Source: Pseudomonadota bacterium (GTDB lineage: Bacteria > Chloroflexota > Ktedonobacteria > Ktedonobacterales > JACDGC01). Taken from it: 7,268 nt of DNA. Where the stretch lies: NCBI GenBank assembly GCA_021323815.1, contig JAJPKG010000390.1:1-7268 (forward strand). Direction: 5' to 3'. The translations under genes and the position numbers were made by a program. Positions 1-5,639 of this stretch are shown here, one piece after another. The notes under the pieces were generated by a model. It was not told the origin of the DNA. It saw nothing but the letters and a program-made list of their open reading frames with translations, and searched no databases. Within the stretch, counting starts at the first letter, position 1. Each line of letters starts with the position of its first letter.

Positions 1-586
1 GCGTGCCGCTGGCGGCATCCACAATCCATAGACCGGGATTCCAGGCAGAGTCCGCCGGGCGCGTGGGCAGGTAGGGGCGAAAAAGAAAGTGCTCGCCGTC
101 GGGCATCCAGTGCAAGAAGTTGCCGCTGGCATCATCAGGCACAGCGCGCAGTGTGTTATCGCTGGTGTTTACCAGCCAGGTAAAGTCGCCATGATCGTGC
201 ATGCCGTCAATCGCCAGCCACCGCTGATCCGGCGAGAGGGCGAGCGTTTCCACCACATCGGTCGCCTCGCTGCCGAAGTGATCGGGCAGTTGCGCGACGA
301 GGATCGACATCTCAGGCGTGTCGGAAACATAGAGCGCATAGCCGTCGCTCTGGCGCAACACCGAATAAGTGCGGTGATGCGGCAGCGCTGCCCGCTGTGT
401 GGCAGGGGGATAGACGCCCGGTCCAATGGCGCGCGGGGTGGCATCAGCAACGGTTGCCTCGGCGCTTGTCGCGGCATGCCAGGCCAGCGCCAACAAGGGC
501 AACAACGCGGCCAGCACGCCAAGCAAGGCCAGGCCAGACTTACGCTGGCGTTTCGCTTTCCACAGCACCCCGTTTGTCTTTCGCAT
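1..586 (-). CDS. Exported protein with propeller-like repeats, 3' end outside the window
   Basis: Reading the minus strand from ATG at 586, the frame stays open for 195 codons to the window edge, so the C-terminus is missing. GGAGA at 600-596 lies nine bases before the ATG. Residues 1-16 are rich in Lys/Arg and residues 18-36 form a hydrophobic Leu/Ala stretch. A possible signal peptidase site follows near Ala44 (SAEA), so the protein is probably exported or anchored in the membrane by its N-terminus. Two blade-like repeats are visible: LALSPDQRWLAID (115-127) and LHWMPDGEHFLFR (158-170), then LWIVDAASGT (186-195). This is the SPDG-type strand pattern of TolB/WD40-like beta-propellers. The ligand or partner is unknown. 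It is divergent from the gene at 763. The call as an exported propeller-like protein is fairly sure; a specific function cannot be given. Confidence 0.75.
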   Translation of the reverse strand, partial: MRKTNGVLWKAKRQRKSGLALLGVLAALLPLLALAWHAATSAEATVADATPRAIGPGVYPPATQRAALPHHRTYSVLRQSDGYALYVSDTPEMSILVAQLPDHFGSEATDVVETLALSPDQRWLAIDGMHDHGDFTWLVNTSDNTLRAVPDDASGNFLHWMPDGEHFLFRPYLPTRPADSAWNPGLWIVDAASGT

Positions 587-597
587 CGCTCGCGTTC

Positions 598-647
598 TCC
601 CGTCGATGGCTGGTTTGTGTAGCTGCTGTTATCTCAGTTCGACGGGA
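598..647 (-). promoter_or_regulatory. Inverted repeat in the leader of the exported-protein gene
   Basis: TCCCGTCGA (598-606) and TCGACGGGA (639-647) are perfect 9-base complements separated by 32 bases. On the minus-strand transcript the 3' arm includes the first bases of the ribosome binding site GGGAGA just before the ATG at 586. A folded leader could therefore partly mask ribosome access. The long loop makes the hairpin only moderately likely, and a split protein-binding site is an alternative. Confidence 0.35.
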
Positions 648-651
648 ATCG

Positions 652-696
652 CACAAGACAACACAAGACGAGAGGCACAAGATGCGGGACAAGAGG
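652..696 (+). repeat. Three to four short direct repeats, core ACAAGA
   Basis: CACAAGACA (652), CACAAGACG (662), CACAAGATG (676) and a weaker GACAAGAGG (688) repeat in the same orientation. Their ACAAGA cores start at 653, 663, 677 and 689, giving steps of 10, 14 and 12 bases, close to one helical turn. They lie just upstream of and overlapping the candidate promoter for the gene at 763. Direct repeats at this pitch are typical of binding sites for cooperative regulators such as OmpR-family proteins; the binding protein is not identifiable. Confidence 0.5.
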
Positions 697-714
697 TCCC
701 AGAGATCATATGAT
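686..714 (+). promoter_or_regulatory. Candidate promoter and operator of the gene at 763
   Basis: GGGACA (686-691) and TATGAT (709-714) are separated by 17 bases, giving a plausible sigma-70 type -35/-10 pair with transcription starting near 721. Two small symmetries overlap it: GGGAC-N5-GTCCC (686-700) and the palindrome ATCATATGAT (705-714). If this promoter is used, the possible upstream start codon at 682 would lie outside the transcript, which favours the start at 763. Confidence 0.4.
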
Positions 715-762
715 GAGACCGAGCAGTGCCGTTATTGCGGAAAGAAGAGGAGGCAAACATCA

Positions 763-1296
763 ATGAATATTGAGGAAATTACCCAGTGGGCCAAAGAGTT
801 CACCATGCAAGATGGCGGACACGCCCCAACGTTGTTTCTGGAAACCGACAAACCTGAGATGCTGATCGCACACCTTGCGGGCATGCCCGCGACGCCGGAA
901 GAACGGCTGAGCGCTTTCATCAATGCCGGGCGCGACCTGGGTATGGCGCACCGTGGAGAAAAATTGGTCGAACTCGCCTTCATCAGCATGAATTGGGCTA
1001 CCATGACACCCGTGGGGCAACCGCTCAAGACGCTCCCGTCCAAAGCTCCCAACCGCAAAGAACTCTTGACCATCCGCCACATCAAGCTCGCTGATTCCGG
1101 CATGGAGTACAACAATTACATCTATGAGGTCTTGCGCACCAAGAAAAGCAAGAAGGTCGATCTCGTCGCTTTTCCAGCGGAGATCGTGCAAGCGAAGGAT
1201 TATCTGCTGTTTGGGCTGATCACCGCCTATCAAAATCCCCTGCTCACCAACGCGCAGATCATGCAGATCATCCACGATGAGCAGGGACCGCAGTAG
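763..1296 (+). CDS. Protein of unknown function, 177 aa
   Basis: I do not recognise the family. The start at 763 is chosen because AGGAGG (748-753) lies nine bases before it. The frame is open upstream to ATG 682, which would add 27 residues including CRYCGKKR, but the candidate promoter at 686-714 argues against that start. The protein has no signal peptide and no membrane segment, so it is probably cytoplasmic. It looks like a compact mixed alpha/beta protein: a helical start (1-14), a strand-like HAPTLFLE (20-27), a helix around ERLSAFINAGRDLG (47-60), a hydrophobic strand ELAFISM (70-76), a basic patch RTKKSKK (125-131) and a C-terminal helix with the NAQIMQII stretch (163-170). No catalytic motif is evident. 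It is a single gene, facing the ABC exporter operon across a palindrome. Coding is well supported; function is open. Confidence 0.85.
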   Translation: MNIEEITQWAKEFTMQDGGHAPTLFLETDKPEMLIAHLAGMPATPEERLSAFINAGRDLGMAHRGEKLVELAFISMNWATMTPVGQPLKTLPSKAPNRKELLTIRHIKLADSGMEYNNYIYEVLRTKKSKKVDLVAFPAEIVQAKDYLLFGLITAYQNPLLTNAQIMQIIHDEQGPQ

Positions 1297-1313
1297 CCTG
1301 CATATTCGTCACC

Positions 1314-1333
1314 GGGCGCGGCATGCCGCGCCC
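1314..1333. terminator. Perfect 20-base palindrome between convergent genes
   Basis: GGGCGCGGCATGCCGCGCCC is its own reverse complement. It lies 18 bases after the stop of the gene at 763-1296 and 20 bases beyond the stop of the permease on the other strand, so it is placed as a shared, bidirectional terminator. There is no T-tract on either side, so it is not a textbook intrinsic terminator. It may instead be one copy of a dispersed palindromic repeat. Confidence 0.5.
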
Positions 1334-1352
1334 CTAAAGAACGCTCATATCC

Positions 1353-2309
1353 TCATTCCAGCACGTCGCGCCGCCAGGTGAGACCAAAGGCCAGGCCGGC
1401 AAAGACGAGGCAATAGAGCAGGATCATGACCAAGTAGTGTGTGGCGTCATAGCTCACGAAGGGCGAGGCACCAAGCGTCTCGGCGGCCACTTGCACCGTT
1501 CTCACGCCCCCTTCTTTTGTTGGAACCGTCATGGTGTGCAACGGCACCAGCACGGCAGGCAGCGAATTCAGCAGCGGTCCAAGCAGATAGGCCGAGATAT
1601 TCGCCCAAAATTGCTGGTGAGTGAAGCCGGCGATCAGCGCCAGGAACGTATTGCCAATGTTATCCGCCGGGAAAAACAGCAGCGCCACCGCCATACCGAA
1701 CTGCATCGAGCGGCCAATCACCGTCGCCGCTGCTGCCATCAGGATGGTTGCCACCATGCTGATCAAGATGGTGCCCACGTAGAGCCAGGTATCCGACCAA
1801 AAACTAGTGGGCAGGGCGTTGAAGACGCGGCTGGTGCCGGCTGCTGCCGTTCCCACGCCATAGGTCAGCAGGAAATCCAGCAGCAGATAGCTCACCAGAG
1901 GGATCAGTGCGAGGCCCAGGATCGTCACCAGCTTCGCCGCCAGCAATTGCACGCGCCCCACGCCCCGGCTGAGCACGATGCGAATCGTTCCTTGCTGGTA
2001 ATCCATGCCGATGACAGAGACCGTCAGCGCCATCAGGAAAAAGCCGATGAACACGCGGTTCAACGTCAATTCGCGTTGCACGACGGTGTTCAGGTAAGAG
2101 CCGGCATAGGAGCCGAGCAGGGCGGTTTTCACCGACGGCGTCGCCACCAGGAAGAGCAGATAGACCGGCACCGGACCATACGCCAGCACCGCGCCGATCC
2201 ACGTCAGCCGCTGGTGCAACGCCTTGAACCATTCGCCGCGCAGCACGCCCAGAAAGCTGGGTTTGAGCGTTTCCGGCGCGGAGGCCGTTGTGAGTGTTGC
2301 GGATGCCAT
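1353..2309 (-). CDS. ABC-2 type transporter permease
   Basis: This is the membrane subunit of an exporter, 318 residues, in the usual size range for ABC-2 permeases. About six membrane segments are visible, roughly at 37-57, 86-105, 127-150, 175-199, 203-228 and 291-311. The conserved stretch GMDYQQGTIRIVLSRGV (101-117), followed by R119 and K126, is the typical ABC-2 coupling region after the second membrane helix. The N-terminal 30 residues are cytoplasmic and precede LRGEWFKALHQR, the usual short amphipathic entry. The start ATG at 2309 shares one base with the ATPase stop (TGATG). GGGGAGGTG (2323-2315), inside the ATPase gene, provides its ribosome binding site, so translation is probably coupled. 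The substrate cannot be read from the sequence; drugs, peptides or lipids are all exported by relatives. Confidence 0.92.
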   Translation of the reverse strand: MASATLTTASAPETLKPSFLGVLRGEWFKALHQRLTWIGAVLAYGPVPVYLLFLVATPSVKTALLGSYAGSYLNTVVQRELTLNRVFIGFFLMALTVSVIGMDYQQGTIRIVLSRGVGRVQLLAAKLVTILGLALIPLVSYLLLDFLLTYGVGTAAAGTSRVFNALPTSFWSDTWLYVGTILISMVATILMAAAATVIGRSMQFGMAVALLFFPADNIGNTFLALIAGFTHQQFWANISAYLLGPLLNSLPAVLVPLHTMTVPTKEGGVRTVQVAAETLGASPFVSYDATHYLVMILLYCLVFAGLAFGLTWRRDVLE

Positions 2310-3277
2310 CAGCGCACCTCCCCGTTGGAACCATTCGTTAGGCGAAGGAAGACATCTTCCAGGCTCTCTTCTTGATAAGTGATCTGGTCAGGATAAAAGC
2401 CGGCTTCCACCAGGAAGCGCGTGAGATAACGCCCCTGACCGTTGGGCGCGGCGGTGTGGATGACACCATCGCCATCCAGCTTGGCCTGCGCGCCCCAGGG
2501 CTGGCGTTGGATCTGCGCCAGCGCGGCGGTCGGGTTTTCTACGCGCACGATGAATTCGCCATGCCCGCGCGTCAGCCCTTCCACGGTGGATTCAGTGACG
2601 AGCCGGCCCAGGTTGATGATGGCAACGCGGGTGCAGATCTGCTGCACCTCGGCCAGCACATGGCTGGAAATGAAGACCGTCTTGCCCTGCGCGGCCAATT
2701 GCCGCAGCAGATCACGCATCTCCACGATGCCGGCGGGGTCCAGCCCGTTGGCCGGTTCGTCCAGCACCAGCAGATCGGGATCGTTGAGCAGGGCGATGGC
2801 GACGCCCAGGCGTTGTTTCATCCCCAGCGAATAGGTGCGCACGCGATCCTTTTGCCGCGCCGCCAGTCCCACCAGGCTCAGCACTTCTTCGATGCGCTGG
2901 TTGCTGACGCCGCCGAGAATGGCTCCCACAGCGCGCAGGTTGTCGCGCCCCGACATATACAGGTGCAATGCGGGCTGTTCGATCAGCGCGCCAACACGCG
3001 GCAGCACTTTGTCGCGATGCACTACCACATCTTGCCCCAGAATCTCCACGCTGCCGGAAGTCGGAGTGATGAGACCGAGCGCCATGCGGATCGTCGTGGT
3101 CTTGCCTGCGCCGTTTGGCCCCAAAAAGCCGAAGATCTCGCCGCGCCGCACATCCAGATTCAGCCCATTCACAGCAGGGCGCTCACCATAGCGTTTCACC
3201 AGATCGCGCGTGCGCAAGACGGTCTCGCTGCTGGCGCGAGCGCGTGGCATGGCGGCGGTGCTTTGCATATCAATCAT
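2309..3277 (-). CDS. ABC transporter ATP-binding protein
   Basis: This is the ATPase subunit that powers the permease encoded downstream, 322 residues from ATG 3277. Visible motifs are Walker A GPNGAGKT (53-60), Q-loop Gln at 101 in IEQP, signature YSLGMKQR (149-156), Walker B LLVLDEP (169-175) followed by the D-loop NGLD, and the switch His in SSH (206). A C-terminal extension of about 95 residues ends in EESLEDVFLRLT, as in the CcmA/DrrA-like group of exporter ATPases that pair with ABC-2 permeases. The open frame continues upstream to 3409, but residues there are not ATPase-like and would span the leader palindrome. AAAGG lies about 11 bases before 3277; ATG 3268 is a second possible start. 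It is the first gene of a two-gene operon and ends in a TGATG overlap with the permease. Confidence 0.95.
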   Translation of the reverse strand: MIDMQSTAAMPRARASSETVLRTRDLVKRYGERPAVNGLNLDVRRGEIFGFLGPNGAGKTTTIRMALGLITPTSGSVEILGQDVVVHRDKVLPRVGALIEQPALHLYMSGRDNLRAVGAILGGVSNQRIEEVLSLVGLAARQKDRVRTYSLGMKQRLGVAIALLNDPDLLVLDEPANGLDPAGIVEMRDLLRQLAAQGKTVFISSHVLAEVQQICTRVAIINLGRLVTESTVEGLTRGHGEFIVRVENPTAALAQIQRQPWGAQAKLDGDGVIHTAAPNGQGRYLTRFLVEAGFYPDQITYQEESLEDVFLRLTNGSNGEVR

Positions 3278-3310
3278 GCCGGCATATCCCTTTCTCAAGA
3301 ATGACAGAAG

Positions 3311-3332
3311 GATGTGGGTGTCATCCCACATC
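3311..3332 (-). promoter_or_regulatory. Inverted repeat in the ABC operon leader, candidate operator
   Basis: GATGTGGG and CCCACATC are perfect 8-base arms around a 6-base spacer, 33 bases upstream of the ATPase start. On the minus strand a TATCTT hexamer (3341-3336) that could act as a -10 lies three bases before the repeat, which puts the repeat near the transcription start, where a repressor would block polymerase. No convincing -35 is seen. An RNA hairpin in the leader is the alternative reading. Confidence 0.45.
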
Positions 3333-3419
3333 AGCAAGATATGCCGCTTGCATGAAACGCTGATGAAGGGGAGATGAGAAAATGATGAAGGCGGGAAAAA
3401 CCGGCGCAAAGACGGCTCA

Positions 3420-3449
3420 TTGGCGTAATGGCGCGCCGTGCGCTATACT
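3420..3449 (+). promoter_or_regulatory. Candidate promoter of the flavin reductase-like gene
   Basis: TTGGCG (3420-3425) and TATACT (3444-3449) are 18 bases apart, a reasonable sigma-70 type pair about 55 bases before the start codon at 3505. It faces away from the ABC operon, so the two units are divergent with 227 bases between start codons. Confidence 0.5.
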
Positions 3450-3504
3450 TCATAATTGATAGAATCCTGAGATTTCTGCCCTCGCATGGGAGAACAGCGT
3501 GTAA

Positions 3505-3987
3505 ATGACCATCGATCAGTTGCAGTTTCGCCACGTCATGGGGAATTTCGCCACCGGCGTAGCCATCGTGACAGCGGCGCATGAGGGCAGTTTTGCAGGG
3601 TTCACCGCCAACGCATTCACCTCCGTTTCGCTTGAGCCGCCCCTGGTGCTGGTGTGCCTGGGCGTGCAAAATGCCTCGCGCAAGATCATCGAAGCCAGCC
3701 GCGCGTTCTGCGTCAACATTCTGACCGTGGAACAGGAAGACCTGGCACGCATCTTCGCCACCAACGGGCCGGCAAAATATGACTATCTGGCCAAAGTGAC
3801 GCATCATTCCGCCCTCACCGGCTCGCCCATCCTCGACGGCTCGCTGGCGTGGATCGATTGCCGGCTGACCGACGTCTATCCTGGTGGGGATCATTTGATC
3901 TTGCTGGGCGAGGTGGTGGCCCTGGAAGCCGCGCAAGGCGACCCGCTGCTCTATCTGCGGGCAAAGTACCATCGTTTAGAGAAATAA
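3505..3987 (+). CDS. Flavin reductase-like domain protein (FMN-binding)
   Basis: This is a 160-residue single-domain protein of the flavin reductase / HpaC-like split-barrel family. Members bind FMN or FAD, and many reduce it with NAD(P)H to feed a monooxygenase. Diagnostic stretches are FATGVAIVTA (15-24), GFTANAFTSVSLEPPLV (32-48), FCVNIL (68-73) and the family GDH motif at 128-130 within YPGGDHLILLGEV. Length is normal for the family. The start at 3505 follows GGGAGA (3488-3493) with an 11-base gap. No monooxygenase partner is in the window, so the physiological acceptor is unknown. The protein is cytoplasmic, with no signal or membrane segment. It is a single gene, divergent from the exporter operon; the next gene starts 96 bases on with its own promoter. 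Confidence 0.9.
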   Translation: MTIDQLQFRHVMGNFATGVAIVTAAHEGSFAGFTANAFTSVSLEPPLVLVCLGVQNASRKIIEASRAFCVNILTVEQEDLARIFATNGPAKYDYLAKVTHHSALTGSPILDGSLAWIDCRLTDVYPGGDHLILLGEVVALEAAQGDPLLYLRAKYHRLEK

Positions 3988-4008
3988 GCGACGCCCACCC
4001 CTGCCGTG

Positions 4009-4017
4009 TGTTATGAT
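4009..4017 (+). promoter_or_regulatory. Extended -10 promoter of the receiver-plsX operon
   Basis: TGTTATGAT contains the TGn extension (4009-4011) directly before the -10 hexamer TATGAT (4012-4017). No good -35 is found at the expected distance, but extended -10 promoters can work without one. Transcription would start near 4024, immediately before the hairpin at 4027-4060. Confidence 0.45.
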
Positions 4018-4026
4018 ATGCCCGAA

Positions 4027-4060
4027 CAGCACGACGGAACCCTTCCGTCGCGCCGTGCTG
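4027..4060 (+). promoter_or_regulatory. Two-part hairpin in the receiver-plsX leader
   Basis: An inner perfect stem CGACGGAA-CCC-TTCCGTCG (4032-4050) is enclosed by CAGCACG (4027-4033) and CGTGCTG (4054-4060). The outer arms pair as well, leaving a short bulge on the 3' side. It starts about where the transcript from the extended -10 would begin and ends 23 bases before the start codon. It could be a 5' stabilising or regulatory structure, a repressor site, or the terminator of the flavin reductase gene, though there is no T-tract after it. Confidence 0.5.
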
Positions 4061-4083
4061 CGCAGACACAGGAAAGCAGAGGA

Positions 4084-4467
4084 ATGGAAATGGCGAAGCG
4101 CATCCTCATCGTCGATGACGATAAAGCTATCGCGGATATGCTGGAACAGACGCTGTTGCAAGAAGGCTATAGCGCCCGCAAAACAACGCAACCGTTGCGC
4201 TTTTTTGATGAGGTGCGCGAGTTCCAGCCTGATCTCATCTTGCTCGACCTCATGATGCCCTATCTGGATGGCAGTGACGAGTTGAAGTTGCTGTCGCTGA
4301 ACCCCGAGACGAGCAACATCCCGGTCATCATGGTGACGGCACATGTGGATGCCAAGCGCCATGAGGAAGAATATCAAGCACAGGGCGTCAAGATCGTCGT
4401 GACCAAGCCGGTGGATCTCAACTATATCTTGCAACTCATCCACGACACCATCGGCGATCCGCAATAA
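4084..4467 (+). CDS. Single-domain response regulator (receiver only)
   Basis: This is a 127-residue CheY-like receiver with no output domain, so it presumably acts by binding partner proteins after phosphorylation by a histidine kinase. The acidic cluster is D11-D13, the phosphoacceptor is D55 in LLDLMMP, the switch Thr is T85 in VTAH, and the conserved Lys is K108 in TKP. The aromatic switch residue usually found three positions before this Lys (Tyr106 of CheY) is Val105 here, which suggests a non-standard signalling surface. Starts at 4084 (AGGA ten bases before) and 4090 (GAGG seven bases before) are both possible; an open upstream extension to 4006 overlaps the promoter and hairpin and is unlikely. 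plsX follows after 13 bases, suggesting one transcript. No kinase is adjacent. Confidence 0.92.
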   Translation: MEMAKRILIVDDDKAIADMLEQTLLQEGYSARKTTQPLRFFDEVREFQPDLILLDLMMPYLDGSDELKLLSLNPETSNIPVIMVTAHVDAKRHEEEYQAQGVKIVVTKPVDLNYILQLIHDTIGDPQ

Positions 4468-4480
4468 GGGAGCAGCAAGA

Positions 4481-5530
4481 ATGACGCAGGCAGAAAGCAT
4501 GGTGCAGCGCGTGGCACTGGATGTGATGGGCGGCGATCACGCGCCGGAAGAAGTGGTGCTGGGGGGCGTGCAGGCGGCGCGCGAGCTGGGCCTCGGCGTC
4601 ATCCTGGTGGGGCCGGAAGCGACGATCCGCGACGAGATGGCGAAATATGACCTCAGCGGATTGGATCTGACCATCGAGCACACCGAAGATTACATCCGCA
4701 TGGACGAGCACCCTGCCGAGGCGGTGCGCACGCGGCCCAACAACACCATGTCGCTGTGCATGCGCTTGATCAAAGACGGCAAGGCCGGCAGCATGGTGAC
4801 GGCGGGCAACAGCGGCGCGGCAGTGGCAGCGGCGCTGCTGGGACTGGGTCGCATCAAGGGCATCGCCCGGCCCGCGCTCGGCACGGCGCTGCCCACCGCA
4901 TCGGGCAACCCCACCCTGCTGCTGGATATCGGCGCGACGACCGATAGCAAGCCGAGCTACCTGGCGCAGTTCGCGCTGATGGGCGCGGCTTACATGCGCG
5001 GCGTCTTCGGGGTGCCGAATCCCCGCGTGGGACTGCTGGCCAATGGCGAGGAAGAGACGAAAGGCGACCAATTGGTGCAGGAAGCGCACAAGCTCATTCG
5101 GGCGATGGCCGATCAGAAGGCGATCAACTTCTTCGGCAATGTCGAGGGGCGTGACATCCCCGCCGGCCAGGTGGATGTGATCGTCTGCGACGGTTTCGTG
5201 GGCAACGTGGCGCTCAAGCTCAGCGAGGGGCTGAGCAAGATGCTGCTGGGCACGATCCGCAATGAGATTTATTCCAGCCCCATCAACCAGATCGGCGGCC
5301 TCATCCTCAAAGGCGCGTTCAACAAGGTGCGCGCCAAACTCGACTATGAAGAATATGGCGGCGCGCCGCTGCTGGGCGTGAAGGGCGTGGTCATCGTCGG
5401 GCATGGCAGCTCGCACGCCAAAGCCATCAAGAACGCGATTCGCGTGGCGCATCAGGCTGCCAGCCAGGGCGTGCCGGACCGCATCGCCGAGGGGCTGGCA
5501 GCGGCGGGTTCTGCTGCGGCAGCAGAGTGA
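4481..5530 (+). CDS. plsX: Phosphate acyltransferase PlsX
   Basis: PlsX converts acyl-ACP and phosphate to acyl phosphate, the acyl donor used by PlsY for the first step of membrane phospholipid synthesis; it is a peripheral membrane enzyme. Family signatures are present throughout: ALDVMGGDHAP (12-22), MVTAGNSGAAVAAA (105-118), LLDIGATTDSKP (147-158), NGEEETKG (188-195), FFGNVEGRDI (217-226), CDGFVGNVALKLSEG (236-250) and PLLGVKGVVIVGHGSS (296-311). The usual GAN.DCKP reads GATTDSKP here. The 349 residues are normal length, ending in an Ala-rich tail. The start at 4481 has GGGAG (4468-4472) eight bases before it; ATG 4499 would also leave an intact domain. It follows the receiver gene by 13 bases. 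The usual neighbours (rpmF, fab genes) are absent from the window. Confidence 0.96.
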   Translation: MTQAESMVQRVALDVMGGDHAPEEVVLGGVQAARELGLGVILVGPEATIRDEMAKYDLSGLDLTIEHTEDYIRMDEHPAEAVRTRPNNTMSLCMRLIKDGKAGSMVTAGNSGAAVAAALLGLGRIKGIARPALGTALPTASGNPTLLLDIGATTDSKPSYLAQFALMGAAYMRGVFGVPNPRVGLLANGEEETKGDQLVQEAHKLIRAMADQKAINFFGNVEGRDIPAGQVDVIVCDGFVGNVALKLSEGLSKMLLGTIRNEIYSSPINQIGGLILKGAFNKVRAKLDYEEYGGAPLLGVKGVVIVGHGSSHAKAIKNAIRVAHQAASQGVPDRIAEGLAAAGSAAAAE

Positions 5531-5535
5531 GGCGC

Positions 5536-5583
5536 TGCCCCACCCCCGGCCCCCTCCCCAGCAAAGCCGGAGGGGGGAGCAAA
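5536..5583 (+). repeat. C/G-rich dispersed repeat, copy 1
   Basis: A C-run segment CCCCACCCCCGG followed by the stem CCCCCTCC (5550-5557), an 11-base loop and GGAGGGGG (5569-5576), ending GAGCAAAA. Copy 2 (6291-6333), read on the opposite strand, matches it closely in the CCACCCCCG.CCCCCTCCC part and in the GGGGGAGCAA end; the middle differs. It starts six bases after the plsX stop, so its hairpin may also end plsX transcription, although no T-tract follows. The minus strand at 5559-5538 holds four G-runs of at least four with loops of one or two bases, a textbook quadruplex pattern. Confidence 0.7.
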
Positions 5584-5639
5584 AGCACACCATTTACGCT
5601 ATGAAAGCCTGGAAAATTCCAAGAAAGGATGGAGCGACG

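Noticed and set aside
89..622. Plus-strand open frame of 177 codons at the left end
   Set aside because: The minus strand here reads as a signal-like N-terminus with propeller-type repeats and a ribosome binding site; the plus product has no domain-like pattern.
682..762. Alternative start of the unknown gene at 682, with CRYCGKKR
   Set aside because: GAGAGG lies before it, but AGGAGG before 763 is stronger and the likely promoter lies downstream of 682. Kept only as an open question.
1437..2375. Long plus-strand open frame opposite the permease gene
   Set aside because: Its product is full of His, Gln and Arg with no hydrophobic core, the usual shadow of a GC-rich gene. The minus-strand frame is a clear ABC-2 permease.
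2372..3304. Long plus-strand open frame opposite the ABC ATPase gene
   Set aside because: The minus frame carries every ATPase motif; the plus frame has low-complexity composition and no family resemblance.
3278..3409. N-terminal extension of the ABC ATPase to ATG 3409
   Set aside because: The 44 extra residues do not look like ATPase sequence and would make the leader palindrome and possible -10 coding.
4436..5593. 385-codon minus-strand open frame opposite plsX
   Set aside because: It is the antisense of an unmistakable PlsX, rich in His/Arg/Ala, and runs through the repeat downstream of plsX.
5403..5639. Upstream extension of the Uma2 frame overlapping the end of plsX
   Set aside because: It is an out-of-frame reading of plsX and of the repeat, with Arg/Pro-rich composition; the Uma2 domain and binding site fit ATG 5640.
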